Shown: piece after piece, positions 7,401-13,539 of the stretch
Position numbering within the stretch: the stretch's first letter is position 1
Layout: each line of letters starts with the position of its first letter
Source: Dehalococcoidia bacterium
Lineage (GTDB): Bacteria > Chloroflexota > Dehalococcoidia > GIF9 > AB-539-J10
Reading direction: 5' to 3'
DNA length: 15,072 bases
NCBI GenBank assembly: GCA_023229725.1
Contig: JALNYR010000056.1
Location: 1-15,072 of the forward strand
Program-made: the position numbers and the translations under genes
Notes under the pieces: generated by a model
Told to the model about the DNA's origin: nothing
Database searches by the model: none
The model's input: the letters and a program-made list of their open reading frames with translations, nothing else

Positions 7401-7599
7401 CCGCGCCGATGATGGGCTTGACGCCCACCTGCTCGCAGGCGCGGGAGAAGCGTACTGCGCCGTAGAGGCCGTCGTGGTCGGTGAGCGCGAGCGCCGGCAT
7501 GCCGAGCCCGGCCGCGCGCTGCGCCAGCTCCTCCGGCAGCGACGCGCCGTCGAGCAGCGAGAACGCCGAATGGCAATGAAGCTCCACGTAGCCAGTCAT
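4468..7599 (-). CDS. dnaE2: Error-prone DNA polymerase III alpha subunit DnaE2 (ImuC)
   Basis: 1043 aa C-family polymerase, the length expected for DnaE2 and shorter than replicative DnaE1. The PHP domain opens with VELHCHSAFSLLDGAS (His8, His10) and TDHDG (Asp41-Asp43). The catalytic palm has GRGSAANS (342-349), PDIDVDVS with Asp382 and Asp384, and KIDLLGL with Asp537. The fingers and thumb include YGFCKSHAAGFALICYQSAW and the NHQPMGFY segment characteristic of the DnaE2 branch. The C-terminus carries an OB fold (VRIAGYVIMKQRPP...GFAFITMEDEDG). DnaE2 performs mutagenic translesion synthesis with ImuB. Its ATG is 30 bases downstream of the 84-aa gene, with a weak GGTGAT ribosome site, so expression probably depends on the operon. 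Confidence 0.95.
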   Translation of the reverse strand: MTGYVELHCHSAFSLLDGASLPEELAQRAAGLGMPALALTDHDGLYGAVRFSRACEQVGVKPIIGAELTLAGDYHLTLLAADAAGYANLCRLITASQLSGSKGNALVSWDVLSAHAAGLICLSGCREGELSRLVRGEQHENAYRAAQRYIEVFGRDRFYVELQHTLYPDDSLRCAALATVATRCGVGCVATNNVHYATREAHRLHDVLTCIRMHSTLDDCTGLKLNAEFYLKSPQEMEQLFGDYPAALRTTVELADRCNVKLEFSGYRFPDFPLPAGETAKSYLERVCRGKMGERYGEPTAEVEARVALELDLIDRLDLSGYFLIVWDIMEYARLHGIPAQGRGSAANSIIAYLLGITKVDPIRNRLFLGRFLNEEMSSIPDIDVDVSTSHREQLIQYVYGKYGTEHAAMVCTFVTFQARNALREVGKVLGMPVHVIDRLAKSVSWYGYGPRNLQQELTGIEEFTPYFSRVTFQEFLSICMQLEDFPRHVSIHNGGVLISSCPLSDIVPLEKATMPGRVVCQWDKDSVADAGLIKIDLLGLRMLSLLDEARTLVEREHGVALNLDALPQDDASVYDMIGRCDTIGVFQIESRAQMQTLPRTRPRSIDDLTIEVSIIRPGPIQGNMVHPYIRRRNGQERVTYLHPKLEPILSETLGVILFQEQVIQAAVAIANLTPGEADQLRRAMSRKRSVEAMERLRGRFMQGALASGVDAESADRVFASLGGFAQYGFCKSHAAGFALICYQSAWLKRYYPVEFYCALLNHQPMGFYRPEVVVHDAQRHGIRVLPVDANVSDAVCLVEDGGVRLGFLYVKELGTRTIDRLIEERRRGSYRSLEDFCARVELPGGVAENLILAGAFEFCGCRRRDLLWRLGVAEKRSPGELPLDTGGATVALREMTALEEMRCDYTVQEMSTTHHPMAVLRQAMHDGSLQRSADLPALADGATVRIAGYVIMKQRPPTAKGFAFITMEDEDGAINVVIRPDVYERHRQVCVFNPVLIVEGVLQKRDGTLNIIAETITPFRPDGERPVPARGRSRASASPRPH

Positions 7600-7629
7600 G
7601 GTCTATCACCCATCAGATGCCGGTCCCGG

Positions 7630-7884
7630 CTAGTCGTACACCCGCTGAAGCTGCCAGCAGCCCGATTGGATATCCCGGAACACCTCACAGATGAGGCCGC
7701 TGTCGAGCCTCACGCGGAAGTAGTCACGCTCCGAGGGGCGCTTCCACCACTCCTGGCACATCCGCCAGCGGCAAAGGATGCCCTCAACCTTCCTCTCGCT
7801 GCCGGCGTACACGATGGCAACCGGCTCGCGCGCAGCCGACTCGGTGACCTGGAGCGCGTGGGCTTCCCATGCAAGCTTGTTCAC
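7630..7884 (-). CDS. Small DUF6504-like protein between imuB and dnaE2
   Basis: 84 aa from GTG 7884, which overlaps the imuB stop as GTGA, with GGAGGT just upstream inside imuB. Tight translational coupling is therefore likely. The sequence has VAIVYAGSERKVEGILCRWRMCQEWWKR, then YFRVRLDSGLICEVFRD, and ends WQLQRVYD, suggesting a small beta-barrel-like fold with alternating strands and conserved Trp/Arg. The ending and the gene position resemble DUF6504 proteins that sit beside Y-family/DnaE2 genes in Actinobacteria. That match is from memory and is not a search result. There is no known function. An accessory role in the ImuB-DnaE2 complex, perhaps filling the place of the missing ImuA, is inference. 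Confidence 0.75.
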   Translation of the reverse strand: MNKLAWEAHALQVTESAAREPVAIVYAGSERKVEGILCRWRMCQEWWKRPSERDYFRVRLDSGLICEVFRDIQSGCWQLQRVYD

Positions 7885-9071
7885 GTGACCTCCGGATCGC
7901 AAGCGGCAAAGGAGAAGGCCTCTTCGGGTCGCCTGCCGCCGGCGCGGACGACGACGCGCTTGACGGCATCTTTGCCGTAGCGCTGCTGCAGCGCCCTGAC
8001 CGCCTCGCGAAGCTGCGGGGTAGACCTCTGTGGCGCGTCGAGGAACGATGCCTGCCGGCCGGGGCCGGCGTCGAGGTCGGCAGCCTCGAGTCGCAGCGTG
8101 CACACCGGCGCCGCGCCGGTCAGTCGCTCGATGCAGGTGGCGACGCGACGGCTCAGCGTCTCCCGCGAAGCGGTCGCCTCCTTGAAGCGCACCTCCTCCC
8201 GGAACATCTCTCCGTTCTCGAAGCCGGCCGAGAGCGTGAGCCGGCGGCACGACTGCCATCGCGCCTCCAGGTCGCCGCACAGGCAGCGAAGCATGTCATC
8301 CACGGCCTCAAGCAACTCGCCGCCGTCTTCCACCGGCGCATCGAAGTCACGCTCGACGACGATTTCGGCATCATCCTTCCACGGCTGCACCCGTCCGTCA
8401 TCGGCGCCCCGCGCCAGCTCGAGGAGCCTGCGACCCTCGATGCCGAACTGCGCTTCGAGCGCGCCGGCAGGCAGCAGCGGCAGCTCGCCGATGCGCGATA
8501 TGCCGAAGAGGCGCAACCGGCGCAACGTCGGCGTCGAAACGGGGAGCCGCTCCAGGGGCAATCCACGGAGGAAATCGCGCTCTGTGCCGGCGGCGACCAG
8601 CAGCACCTGCGACAGCTCCGCATCCTCAGCGGCAAGGCGGGCGACGAACCGGGACGAAGCGACGCCGCAGGACATGCGGAATCCGGTCTCATCTTCGACA
8701 ACAGCGCACACTTCCACCGCGAAGTGGCTCTCATCCTTCTCATAGCGCAGACCGAGGAGGAACTGCGAGGGCGGCGCCGGTTCAACGAGGGGACAGAGTC
8801 GCACCATGTGCGAGCGCACGAGCGAAAACGCCTCGCTGCACCGCTCCTCCCGGTACGGCAGGAACACACCGTCGGGACAGAGGGCATACGCCTGGCGCAA
8901 CGACACGCCCGGCGTCACCCCGTATGTGGTTGCCTCTCCGGAGACCTCGATGACCTGACCCTTTTCGTGGTGGTAGCCCCCCACGATGAGGGGTCGACCG
9001 CGGAGCGTCGGGTTCGCCCGGCATTCAGCCTGGAGAACGAGCTGTGGCACGAAGAAAGAGGCGATTCTCAT
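7881..9071 (-). CDS. imuB: Catalytically inactive Y-family polymerase ImuB
   Basis: 396 aa with the Y-family layout. Motif I is MRIASFFVPQLVLQAE, where the catalytic Asp is missing. GEATTYGVTPGVSLRQAYALCP matches the fingers region. SQFLLGL at about 102-108 replaces the catalytic S-x-DE. CGVASSRFVARLAAE matches the palm/thumb GIAPNKFLAKLA motif. An HhH-like segment follows (TLRRLRLFGISRIGEL), then the little-finger domain. The missing carboxylates mark it as ImuB, the scaffold that brings DnaE2 to lesions. QASFLD at Gln340 is a candidate sliding-clamp motif resembling QLSLF. ATG 9071 lies 20 bases after the lexA stop with a weak GGGGTG site. The stop overlaps the next gene by four bases. Confidence 0.9.
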   Translation of the reverse strand: MRIASFFVPQLVLQAECRANPTLRGRPLIVGGYHHEKGQVIEVSGEATTYGVTPGVSLRQAYALCPDGVFLPYREERCSEAFSLVRSHMVRLCPLVEPAPPSQFLLGLRYEKDESHFAVEVCAVVEDETGFRMSCGVASSRFVARLAAEDAELSQVLLVAAGTERDFLRGLPLERLPVSTPTLRRLRLFGISRIGELPLLPAGALEAQFGIEGRRLLELARGADDGRVQPWKDDAEIVVERDFDAPVEDGGELLEAVDDMLRCLCGDLEARWQSCRRLTLSAGFENGEMFREEVRFKEATASRETLSRRVATCIERLTGAAPVCTLRLEAADLDAGPGRQASFLDAPQRSTPQLREAVRALQQRYGKDAVKRVVVRAGGRRPEEAFSFAACDPEVT

Positions 9072-9091
9072 GCAGCACCCCGGGCGATGGC

Positions 9092-9724
9092 TCAGCCGGA
9101 TATCTTCCGGATGACCGCCACCACCCTGCCCTGAATCTCCACATTCGCCGGATCGGCGTAGAGGGGCTCCATCTGCCGGTTCGCCGGCTGCAGCCGGACC
9201 TGGTTCGCCTCGCGGTAGATGCGCTTGAGGGTGACCTCGTGCTCATCCTTGAGCCAGACAGCCACCATCTCGCCATCAGGGGCTGAGTTCGTCGCCTGCA
9301 TGACGACGATGTCGCCGTCCATGATGCAGGCGTCTATCATGGAGCGTCCCCGGACTCTCACCGCGAACAGGTTCGGACCATCGCCCACGAGGTCGCGCGC
9401 CAGGTTGAGCACCTCTTCAGCCGCGGCGGTCCAGTCCTCCGACTCCGGCACGGGGATAGGGGCGCCCGCCGCAATCACGCCGAGCAGCGGCACCTCCCTG
9501 TTGTGACCCTGTACAAGCTGGATGCTGCGGAACACGCCGGGCGCCCGCCGCAGGATGCCGTCCCGTTCGAGAACGTTCAGGTGGTACTGGGCGAGGTTCG
9601 GAGAGCTGAGGCCGCAGCCTGTGACGATGTCGCCGACCGACGGCGAGTAGCCGTTCTCCGCGATGAACGACCTGATGAAGGCCAGTATCCTGTCGCGCGT
9701 CCTGTTCGTGCTTCCCCTGACCAC
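9092..9724 (-). CDS. lexA: SOS repressor LexA
   Basis: 210 aa from GTG 9724, chosen because GGAGGT lies six bases upstream. A longer frame from TTG 9760 would begin inside the promoter -10 box. The N-terminal winged helix (about 8-70) includes RILAFIRSFIAENGYSPSVGDIV and the recognition region SSPNLAQYHLNVLERDGIL. The C-terminal S24 peptidase domain has the autocleavage site Ala86-Gly87 (GVIAAGAPIP), catalytic Ser128 in GRSMIDACIMDGD and Lys167 in VTLKR. LexA represses SOS genes and cleaves itself when stimulated by RecA filaments. As first gene of the imuB/dnaE2 operon it would couple mutagenesis to DNA damage and provide negative feedback. It may be an operon-specific LexA2 or the genome's only LexA. 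Confidence 0.93.
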   Translation of the reverse strand: MVRGSTNRTRDRILAFIRSFIAENGYSPSVGDIVTGCGLSSPNLAQYHLNVLERDGILRRAPGVFRSIQLVQGHNREVPLLGVIAAGAPIPVPESEDWTAAAEEVLNLARDLVGDGPNLFAVRVRGRSMIDACIMDGDIVVMQATNSAPDGEMVAVWLKDEHEVTLKRIYREANQVRLQPANRQMEPLYADPANVEIQGRVVAVIRKISG

Positions 9725-9744
9725 GGCGCCACCTCCAGGTAGAC

Positions 9745-9760
9745 TTGTATGAATATACAA
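9745..9760 (-). promoter_or_regulatory. Candidate LexA operator (SOS box) overlapping the lexA -10
   Basis: The 16-mer TTGTATATTCATACAA has perfect 6-bp arms, TTGTAT and ATACAA, around four bases. It covers the whole -10 hexamer, so a bound repressor would block transcription. The TTGT-N8-ACAA form resembles the CTGT-N8-ACAG box of E. coli rather than the GAAC-N4-GTTC box of Gram-positives. It is the only clear dyad in the lexA promoter. LexA binding is inferred. Confidence 0.6.
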
Positions 9761-9780
9761 CTACGCCGGCACGTTGTCAA
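9752..9780 (-). promoter_or_regulatory. Consensus promoter of the lexA operon
   Basis: Minus strand TTGACA (9780-9775), a 17-bp spacer and TATATT (9757-9752). The -35 is a perfect consensus and the spacing is ideal. This is the strongest promoter in the window, as expected for a gene held down by a repressor. The predicted leader before GTG 9724 is about 20 nt. Confidence 0.8.
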
Positions 9781-9816
9781 GGGGAAGCCGCACAAGCCAG
9801 GGAGAAGAAGAAAGAA

Positions 9817-9852
9817 ATGGACCGGATAGACCGGACGGACCCGATGGACCCT
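9817..9852. repeat. 9-nt tandem repeat array, inverted copy between arsR and lexA
   Basis: Four successive 9-nt units: ATGGACCGG, ATAGACCGG, ACGGACCCG and ATGGACCCT. Their reverse complement is the GTCCATNCG-type unit of the arrays at 8-52, 192-236 and 324-368. It is the same repeat family in the opposite orientation and more decayed, about 9.5 kb away and without an attached REP-like hairpin. Confidence 0.7.
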
Positions 9853-9892
9853 CCGGATGACCGGGAGGCCGGCCACAGCGCGCCTTGGGTGC

Positions 9893-10177
9893 CTAGTTGA
9901 CGTCGTCCAGGGTCCGGGAGAGGAAGCGCTCGAACCGGCCGTCGGCATCGGCCACGCCCGGCATCGCGCCGGCATACATGAGGCGCCGGCCGTCCTGCCT
10001 GGTGGTGACGAGTCCGCCGACCTGCAAGACGTGGAGGTGGTACGCGAGCGTCTGGCGCGGCATGCGCAGCGACTGCTGCAGCTCGGTCGAACTCATCTCG
10101 CGTCCCCGCAGCAGCTTGAGCAGCCGCAGCCGGGTTTCAGCGGACAGCGCCTTGACTACGTTAACGACGTCTTCCAT
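9893..10177 (-). CDS. ArsR-type winged-helix transcriptional regulator
   Basis: 94 aa from ATG 10177. A longer frame would begin in the promoter, and the preceding GTG is an alternative start. The ArsR fold is visible: VVKALSAETRLRLLKLLRG (first helices), MSSTELQQSLRMPRQTLAYHLHVLQVGGLV (helix-turn-helix) and TTRQDGRRLMYAG (wing). There is no cysteine, so it is unlikely to be a thiol-based metal sensor. The tail FERFLSRTLDDVN may be a dimerisation helix. No clear ribosome site is visible. It lies upstream of lexA on the same strand, separated by a decayed repeat and the lexA promoter. It diverges from the small membrane protein/YbjQ pair, which it might regulate. The ligand is unknown. Confidence 0.85.
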   Translation of the reverse strand: MEDVVNVVKALSAETRLRLLKLLRGREMSSTELQQSLRMPRQTLAYHLHVLQVGGLVTTRQDGRRLMYAGAMPGVADADGRFERFLSRTLDDVN

Positions 10178-10226
10178 CACAGGTCCGGCACAACACACAG
10201 AGCCGGGAGCATACGCTCTCTGACAC

Positions 10227-10255
10227 ATGCTACTTCACGATAACGCATACGTCAA
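10227..10255 (-). promoter_or_regulatory. Sigma-70-type promoter for the ArsR-type gene
   Basis: Minus strand TTGACG (10255-10250), a 17-bp spacer and TAGCAT (10232-10227), about 50 bases upstream of ATG 10177. The repeated GTATGC words around 10210-10250 could form part of an autoregulatory operator, but no clean dyad stands out. Confidence 0.65.
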
Positions 10256-10363
10256 TCGTGGAGAGGAGAAAATCCCCCTCATTCCGCGGCCCGTGCGCCA
10301 CAAGATGCTACGATGTGGGCCGGGGACGGGTCAAGGAGGACGCGTCGCCCGGGGGAGGCGTGC

Positions 10364-10576
10364 ATGCAGAAGCTGGCATATGCGCTGATAGGCATCGGCG
10401 CCGTGGCGCTCGTCGCCTGGGGCGTCAAGGAGTTCATGACCGACTCGACGGTCGACCCGCTCATACGCATCGCGGTGGCGGCGGTCGGGCTGGGAATCCT
10501 GCTCCTCATCGGCATCGTCATCCGGGACCACAGGCGAACTTCAAAGGACGATAAGTTCAAGGGAGTGCAGCAATGA
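10364..10576 (+). CDS. Small two-helix membrane protein
   Basis: 70 aa from ATG 10364, with GGGGGAGG a few bases upstream. Two hydrophobic stretches are predicted as membrane helices: about 3-21 (KLAYALIGIGAVALVAWGV) and 31-51 (IRIAVAAVGLGILLLIGIVI). They are separated by an acidic loop (FMTDSTVD) and followed by a basic cytoplasmic tail (RDHRRTSKDDKFKGVQQ). No family is recognised. Its stop overlaps the start of the YbjQ gene as ATGA, so the two are translationally coupled and may act together, perhaps as membrane anchor and soluble partner. That is inference. Confidence 0.8.
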   Translation: MQKLAYALIGIGAVALVAWGVKEFMTDSTVDPLIRIAVAAVGLGILLLIGIVIRDHRRTSKDDKFKGVQQ

Positions 10577-10887
10577 TAGTCACGACGACGGAGGCCATCG
10601 CCGGCAAGAAGGTGGTCCGCACCATCGGCTGGGCGAAGGGCAACACGATACGGGCGCGTCACATCGGCAAGGACATCATGGCCGGCCTGCGCGGCATCGT
10701 CGGCGGCGAGATAGTCGAATACACGAAGATGATGGCGGAGGCGCGTGAAGAGGCAATGGCGCGGCTCATCGACGACGCCACGGCACAGGGCGCAAACGCC
10801 ATCGTGGGGCTGCGATTCACGACCTCAATGGTGATGCAGAACGCGTCCGAGATAATCGCCTACGGCACGGCAGTGGTCGTAGAGTAG
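10573..10887 (+). CDS. YbjQ family (heavy-metal-binding domain) protein
   Basis: 104 aa, the standard size of YbjQ/UPF0145 proteins. The family pattern is clear: MIVTTTEAIAGKKVVRTIGWAKGNTIRAR, then AGLRGIVGGEIVEYTKMMAEAREEAMARLIDDATAQGANAIVGLRF, ending in IIAYGTAVVV. Family members form pentameric rings and are labelled heavy-metal-binding from structure, but a cellular role is not established. The start is fixed by the four-base ATGA overlap with the upstream small membrane protein. Divergence from an ArsR-type gene is suggestive of metal or stress control, but that regulator lacks cysteines. Confidence 0.9.
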   Translation: MIVTTTEAIAGKKVVRTIGWAKGNTIRARHIGKDIMAGLRGIVGGEIVEYTKMMAEAREEAMARLIDDATAQGANAIVGLRFTTSMVMQNASEIIAYGTAVVVE

Positions 10888-10917
10888 GTCCGGCGCCGTC
10901 TCGCTCGCACGTTCCGC

Positions 10918-10946
10918 TTGCATCCCTCATCCGCACCAAGTACGAT
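10918..10946 (+). promoter_or_regulatory. Sigma-70-type promoter for plsX
   Basis: TTGCAT (10918-10923), a 17-bp spacer and TACGAT (10941-10946), 28 bases before ATG 10975. This supports plsX beginning a new transcription unit after ybjQ. Confidence 0.6.
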
Positions 10947-10974
10947 TGCTGCTCGTCAACGCAGTGAGGCAGCC

Positions 10975-12063
10975 ATGAGTGGTCAATTGTCAAGACGGGC
11001 GCGAGTGGCGGTGGACGTGGCCGGGGGCGACCGTGCGCCGGCCGACGCCGTCAAGGGAGCGCTGAAGGCCGCGCGCAAGAGCAACGCCGAGATACTCCTC
11101 GTCGGTCCGCCGGACCAGATAGAACCCGAGATAGAGCGGAACGGCGGCCTGCCGCCCAACGCCCGGCTCGTGCCGTCGGCCGAGGCCATCATCGAAGGGG
11201 AGCCGGCGACCCATGCGCTGCGGCGCAAGTCCTCGTGTTCGGTCGCCGTGGCGGCGAAGCTCGTGCGCGACGGCGAGGCGGACGCGTACGTGAGCGCGGG
11301 CTCGACCGGCGCGGCGTCCGTGAGCGCCATCTACTACATGGGAATGCTGCCGGGCATCGCGAGGCCCGCCGTGTGCGTGCCGCTCGTCGGTCTGGCGCCG
11401 CAGACGGTGCTCATCGACGGCGGTGCGAACGTCGACTGCAAGCCGAACCACATGCTGTCATTCGCGGCCATCGGCACGGTGTACGCCCGCCGCATGCTTG
11501 GCGTCAGCGAGCCGACCGTCGCACTGCTCAGCACCGGCGTTGAGCAGGGGAAAGGCACGCGGCTGCTGCAGGAAAGCTACCCTTTGCTGCAGCAAAGCGG
11601 GCTCAACTTCGTCGGCAACGTGGAAGGGTACGACGTGCTCACGGGTAAGGCGAACGTCATCGTCTGCGACGGCATCGTCGGCAACATTCTGCTGAAGTTC
11701 TACGAGAGCCTCGGGCCATGCTTCACCCAGTGGGTGGTAGGCCGGCTGAAGGGGCGGCCGCTGGTCGGCGCGGGTCGGCGGGTGCTCTGCCAGATGGCGG
11801 CCTTCACGAGGGTGACGCGTGCCGAGAGCACCGGTGGAGGGCTGTTGTGGGGAGTGAACGGTGTCGTGCAGATTATGCACGGCAGCAGCAAGGCGCCGCA
11901 CTTCGAGCGGGCCATCGCCCGGGCGCGCCAGGCGGTGGAGGCCGACGTGGTCAACGAGCTCAGGACGGAGTTCGCGGCCATCCAGCAGCGATGCGAGGCC
12001 TACCTGAACAGCATGCCGGCGGTTCCGGCGGAGCCGCACGAGGCGCTGTTCCCGTCTATCTAG
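10975..12063 (+). CDS. plsX: PlsX-like phosphate acyltransferase
   Basis: 362 aa from ATG 10975 (GTGAGGC upstream). PlsX converts acyl-ACP and phosphate to acyl-phosphate for phosphatidic acid synthesis, as a soluble or peripherally membrane-bound enzyme. Family landmarks are VAVDVAGGDRAP near the N-terminus (usually VAxDxMGGDxAP), KSSCSVAVAAKLVRDGEADAYVSAGSTGA, the DGGANVDCKP segment, LLSTGVEQGKGT, NFVGNVEGYDVLTGKANVIVCDGIVGNILLK, and GLLWGVNGVVQIMHGSS. The Met and His of the N-terminal MGGDhAP are Ala and Arg here, so activity is likely but not certain. No acpP, fabD or fabH lies next to it, unlike the common plsX-fab layout. A radical SAM gene follows on the same strand. Confidence 0.9.
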   Translation: MSGQLSRRARVAVDVAGGDRAPADAVKGALKAARKSNAEILLVGPPDQIEPEIERNGGLPPNARLVPSAEAIIEGEPATHALRRKSSCSVAVAAKLVRDGEADAYVSAGSTGAASVSAIYYMGMLPGIARPAVCVPLVGLAPQTVLIDGGANVDCKPNHMLSFAAIGTVYARRMLGVSEPTVALLSTGVEQGKGTRLLQESYPLLQQSGLNFVGNVEGYDVLTGKANVIVCDGIVGNILLKFYESLGPCFTQWVVGRLKGRPLVGAGRRVLCQMAAFTRVTRAESTGGGLLWGVNGVVQIMHGSSKAPHFERAIARARQAVEADVVNELRTEFAAIQQRCEAYLNSMPAVPAEPHEALFPSI

Positions 12064-12109
12064 CCGCGTGCGGCGAGGCCGCGCCGTGCGCTGTGCCATA
12101 CTACGGCCG

Positions 12110-13381
12110 ATGGCGCCGCTGCTGCCGCAGGTCCTCCGTATGCTCTTCACCGGCCGGCGCCGCAGATTCGCGTTCACGCATCAGGAGGTTCCTCTGCCGC
12201 CGCGCCCGGACGACCTGAACCTCTACATCCACCTGCCGTTCTGTCGACACCTCTGTCCGTTCTGCCCGTACGTGAAGCAGGCATTCGACCGGGACACGGC
12301 GGATGCCTACCGGGACGCCCTGCTGCGCGAGCTGGATACGTGGCGGCACGCCTGGGGACCCGTGCCGGTGGCCTCCGTCTACTTCGGCGGCGGCACGCCG
12401 TCGATGACGCCGGACATCATCGAAGCCGTCATGTCCAGACTCAGATGCGACCTGCGGCCGGGCGCGGAAGTGGGAGTAGAGGCACACCCGCTCGATGCCC
12501 GTCCCGACGTGCTGCGGTCGCTCCGGGCCTGCGGCGTCACGATGCTCAGCCTCGGAGTGCAGACGTTCAGCGACCGTCTGCTGCGGATGCTGGGTCGCGA
12601 CTACGACAGTCGCCGCGCGCGTGAGGCATGCGAGAGCGTGCTGGAAGCCGGGTTCGATGGGATGGACATCGACCTCATCTTCGCCATACCAGGACAGAGC
12701 GTAGGCGAAGCGATGGCCGATGTGGCTGCGGCTATCGCCACGGGCGCCGGACAGGTATCCGCCTACCCGCTCATCCAGTTCTCGGACACGCCGCTGGCGG
12801 CGCACCTGAAATCAGCGGAGGCAAGGCTGCCGTCGAGGCGAACGGAACAGCGCATGCTGCAGGCCGTGGTGCAGCAGGCACGAAAGGCGGGTTACGAACG
12901 CAGTTCAATCTGGAGCTTCAACCGTCCGGGCGCGCCGCGGTACACCACGGTGACCAGGGACGCCTTTGTGGGCATCGGGGCGGGAGCATCGTCACGTATG
13001 GGCGATTGGTTCTGGCTCAACACGTTCTCGGCGCCCGAGTACATCCGGGTGGCAGGAAACGGCGACCCTCCGGCGCTGGCGACGAGGCTGGACGAAGGCG
13101 CCCGCATGGCATACTGGCTCTTCTGGCGCTGCTACGACACGGTCATCGACACGGTGCGGTTCAGAACGCTGTTCGGCCGGGGACTCCCCGGCGCCATCCG
13201 CGCCACGCTCGCCCTGCTGCAGTTGACCGGCCTTGCGCGGATAGACGGCGAGACCATCCGCCTGACGGACACCGGCGCTTACCTCTTCCACCTAGTCGAG
13301 CAGGCGTATACGCACGCATATCTGGAGAAGCTCTGGGCCGCCTGCCGGCGCGAGGCGTGGCCCGGCGCCGTGGAGCTTTGA
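12110..13381 (+). CDS. HemW/HemN-like radical SAM protein
   Basis: 423 aa from ATG 12110. GTG 12068 and ATG 12140 are alternatives, and none has a convincing ribosome site. The cluster motif C-x3-C-x2-C is at Cys45, Cys49 and Cys52 (PFCRHLCPFC), followed by YFGGGTPSM for SAM binding. Then come VEAHPLDARPDVLRSLRACGVTMLSLGVQTF and DGMDIDLIFAIPGQS, all typical of the HemN/HemW superfamily. A winged-helix-like C-terminal domain ends with a TGAYLFHL segment. The Tyr usual in HemW/HemN (CxYC) is Phe here. It may be a haem chaperone, a coproporphyrinogen dehydrogenase relative or another radical SAM enzyme. The 3' neighbours do not decide it, and no other haem genes are nearby. Confidence 0.85.
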   Translation: MAPLLPQVLRMLFTGRRRRFAFTHQEVPLPPRPDDLNLYIHLPFCRHLCPFCPYVKQAFDRDTADAYRDALLRELDTWRHAWGPVPVASVYFGGGTPSMTPDIIEAVMSRLRCDLRPGAEVGVEAHPLDARPDVLRSLRACGVTMLSLGVQTFSDRLLRMLGRDYDSRRAREACESVLEAGFDGMDIDLIFAIPGQSVGEAMADVAAAIATGAGQVSAYPLIQFSDTPLAAHLKSAEARLPSRRTEQRMLQAVVQQARKAGYERSSIWSFNRPGAPRYTTVTRDAFVGIGAGASSRMGDWFWLNTFSAPEYIRVAGNGDPPALATRLDEGARMAYWLFWRCYDTVIDTVRFRTLFGRGLPGAIRATLALLQLTGLARIDGETIRLTDTGAYLFHLVEQAYTHAYLEKLWAACRREAWPGAVEL

Positions 13382-13510
13382 GCGGCGGCCGTCCGTCAGG
13401 GCGCTCACGCCGCACACGACACAACCGGGACACCCACCGCAAGAACCCATTCCGCACGAGAGCACTCCGGGGGATGGAGAAAGCCCCACTCCAGCACCAT
13501 TTCGCAGGAC

Positions 13511-13539
13511 TTGACGCAGTCGCCGTGCTGTGTTATAGT
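13511..13539 (+). promoter_or_regulatory. Sigma-70-type promoter of the GntR-ABC operon
   Basis: TTGACG (13511-13516), a 17-bp spacer and TATAGT (13534-13539). The predicted start of transcription falls inside the dyad that follows. Confidence 0.75.

Noticed and set aside
4471..7980. Two very long plus-strand open frames (598 and 561 codons) antisense to dnaE2, the 84-aa gene and the end of imuB
   Set aside because: They are shadows caused by high GC at third positions. They have low-complexity Arg/Ala/Val composition and no recognisable domain, while the minus strand encodes a full set of polymerase motifs.
9725..9760. Longer LexA starting at TTG 9760
   Set aside because: That codon lies in the promoter at the edge of the -10 box and inside the operator dyad. 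GTG 9724 has GGAGGT at proper spacing.
13382..13510. Terminator or repeat remnant after the radical SAM gene (GCGGCG/CGCCGC pairing and an 11-nt match to the left-end repeats)
   Set aside because: The stem is short, there is no U-tract, and the shared word CGTCCGTCAGG is too short to call a repeat copy.
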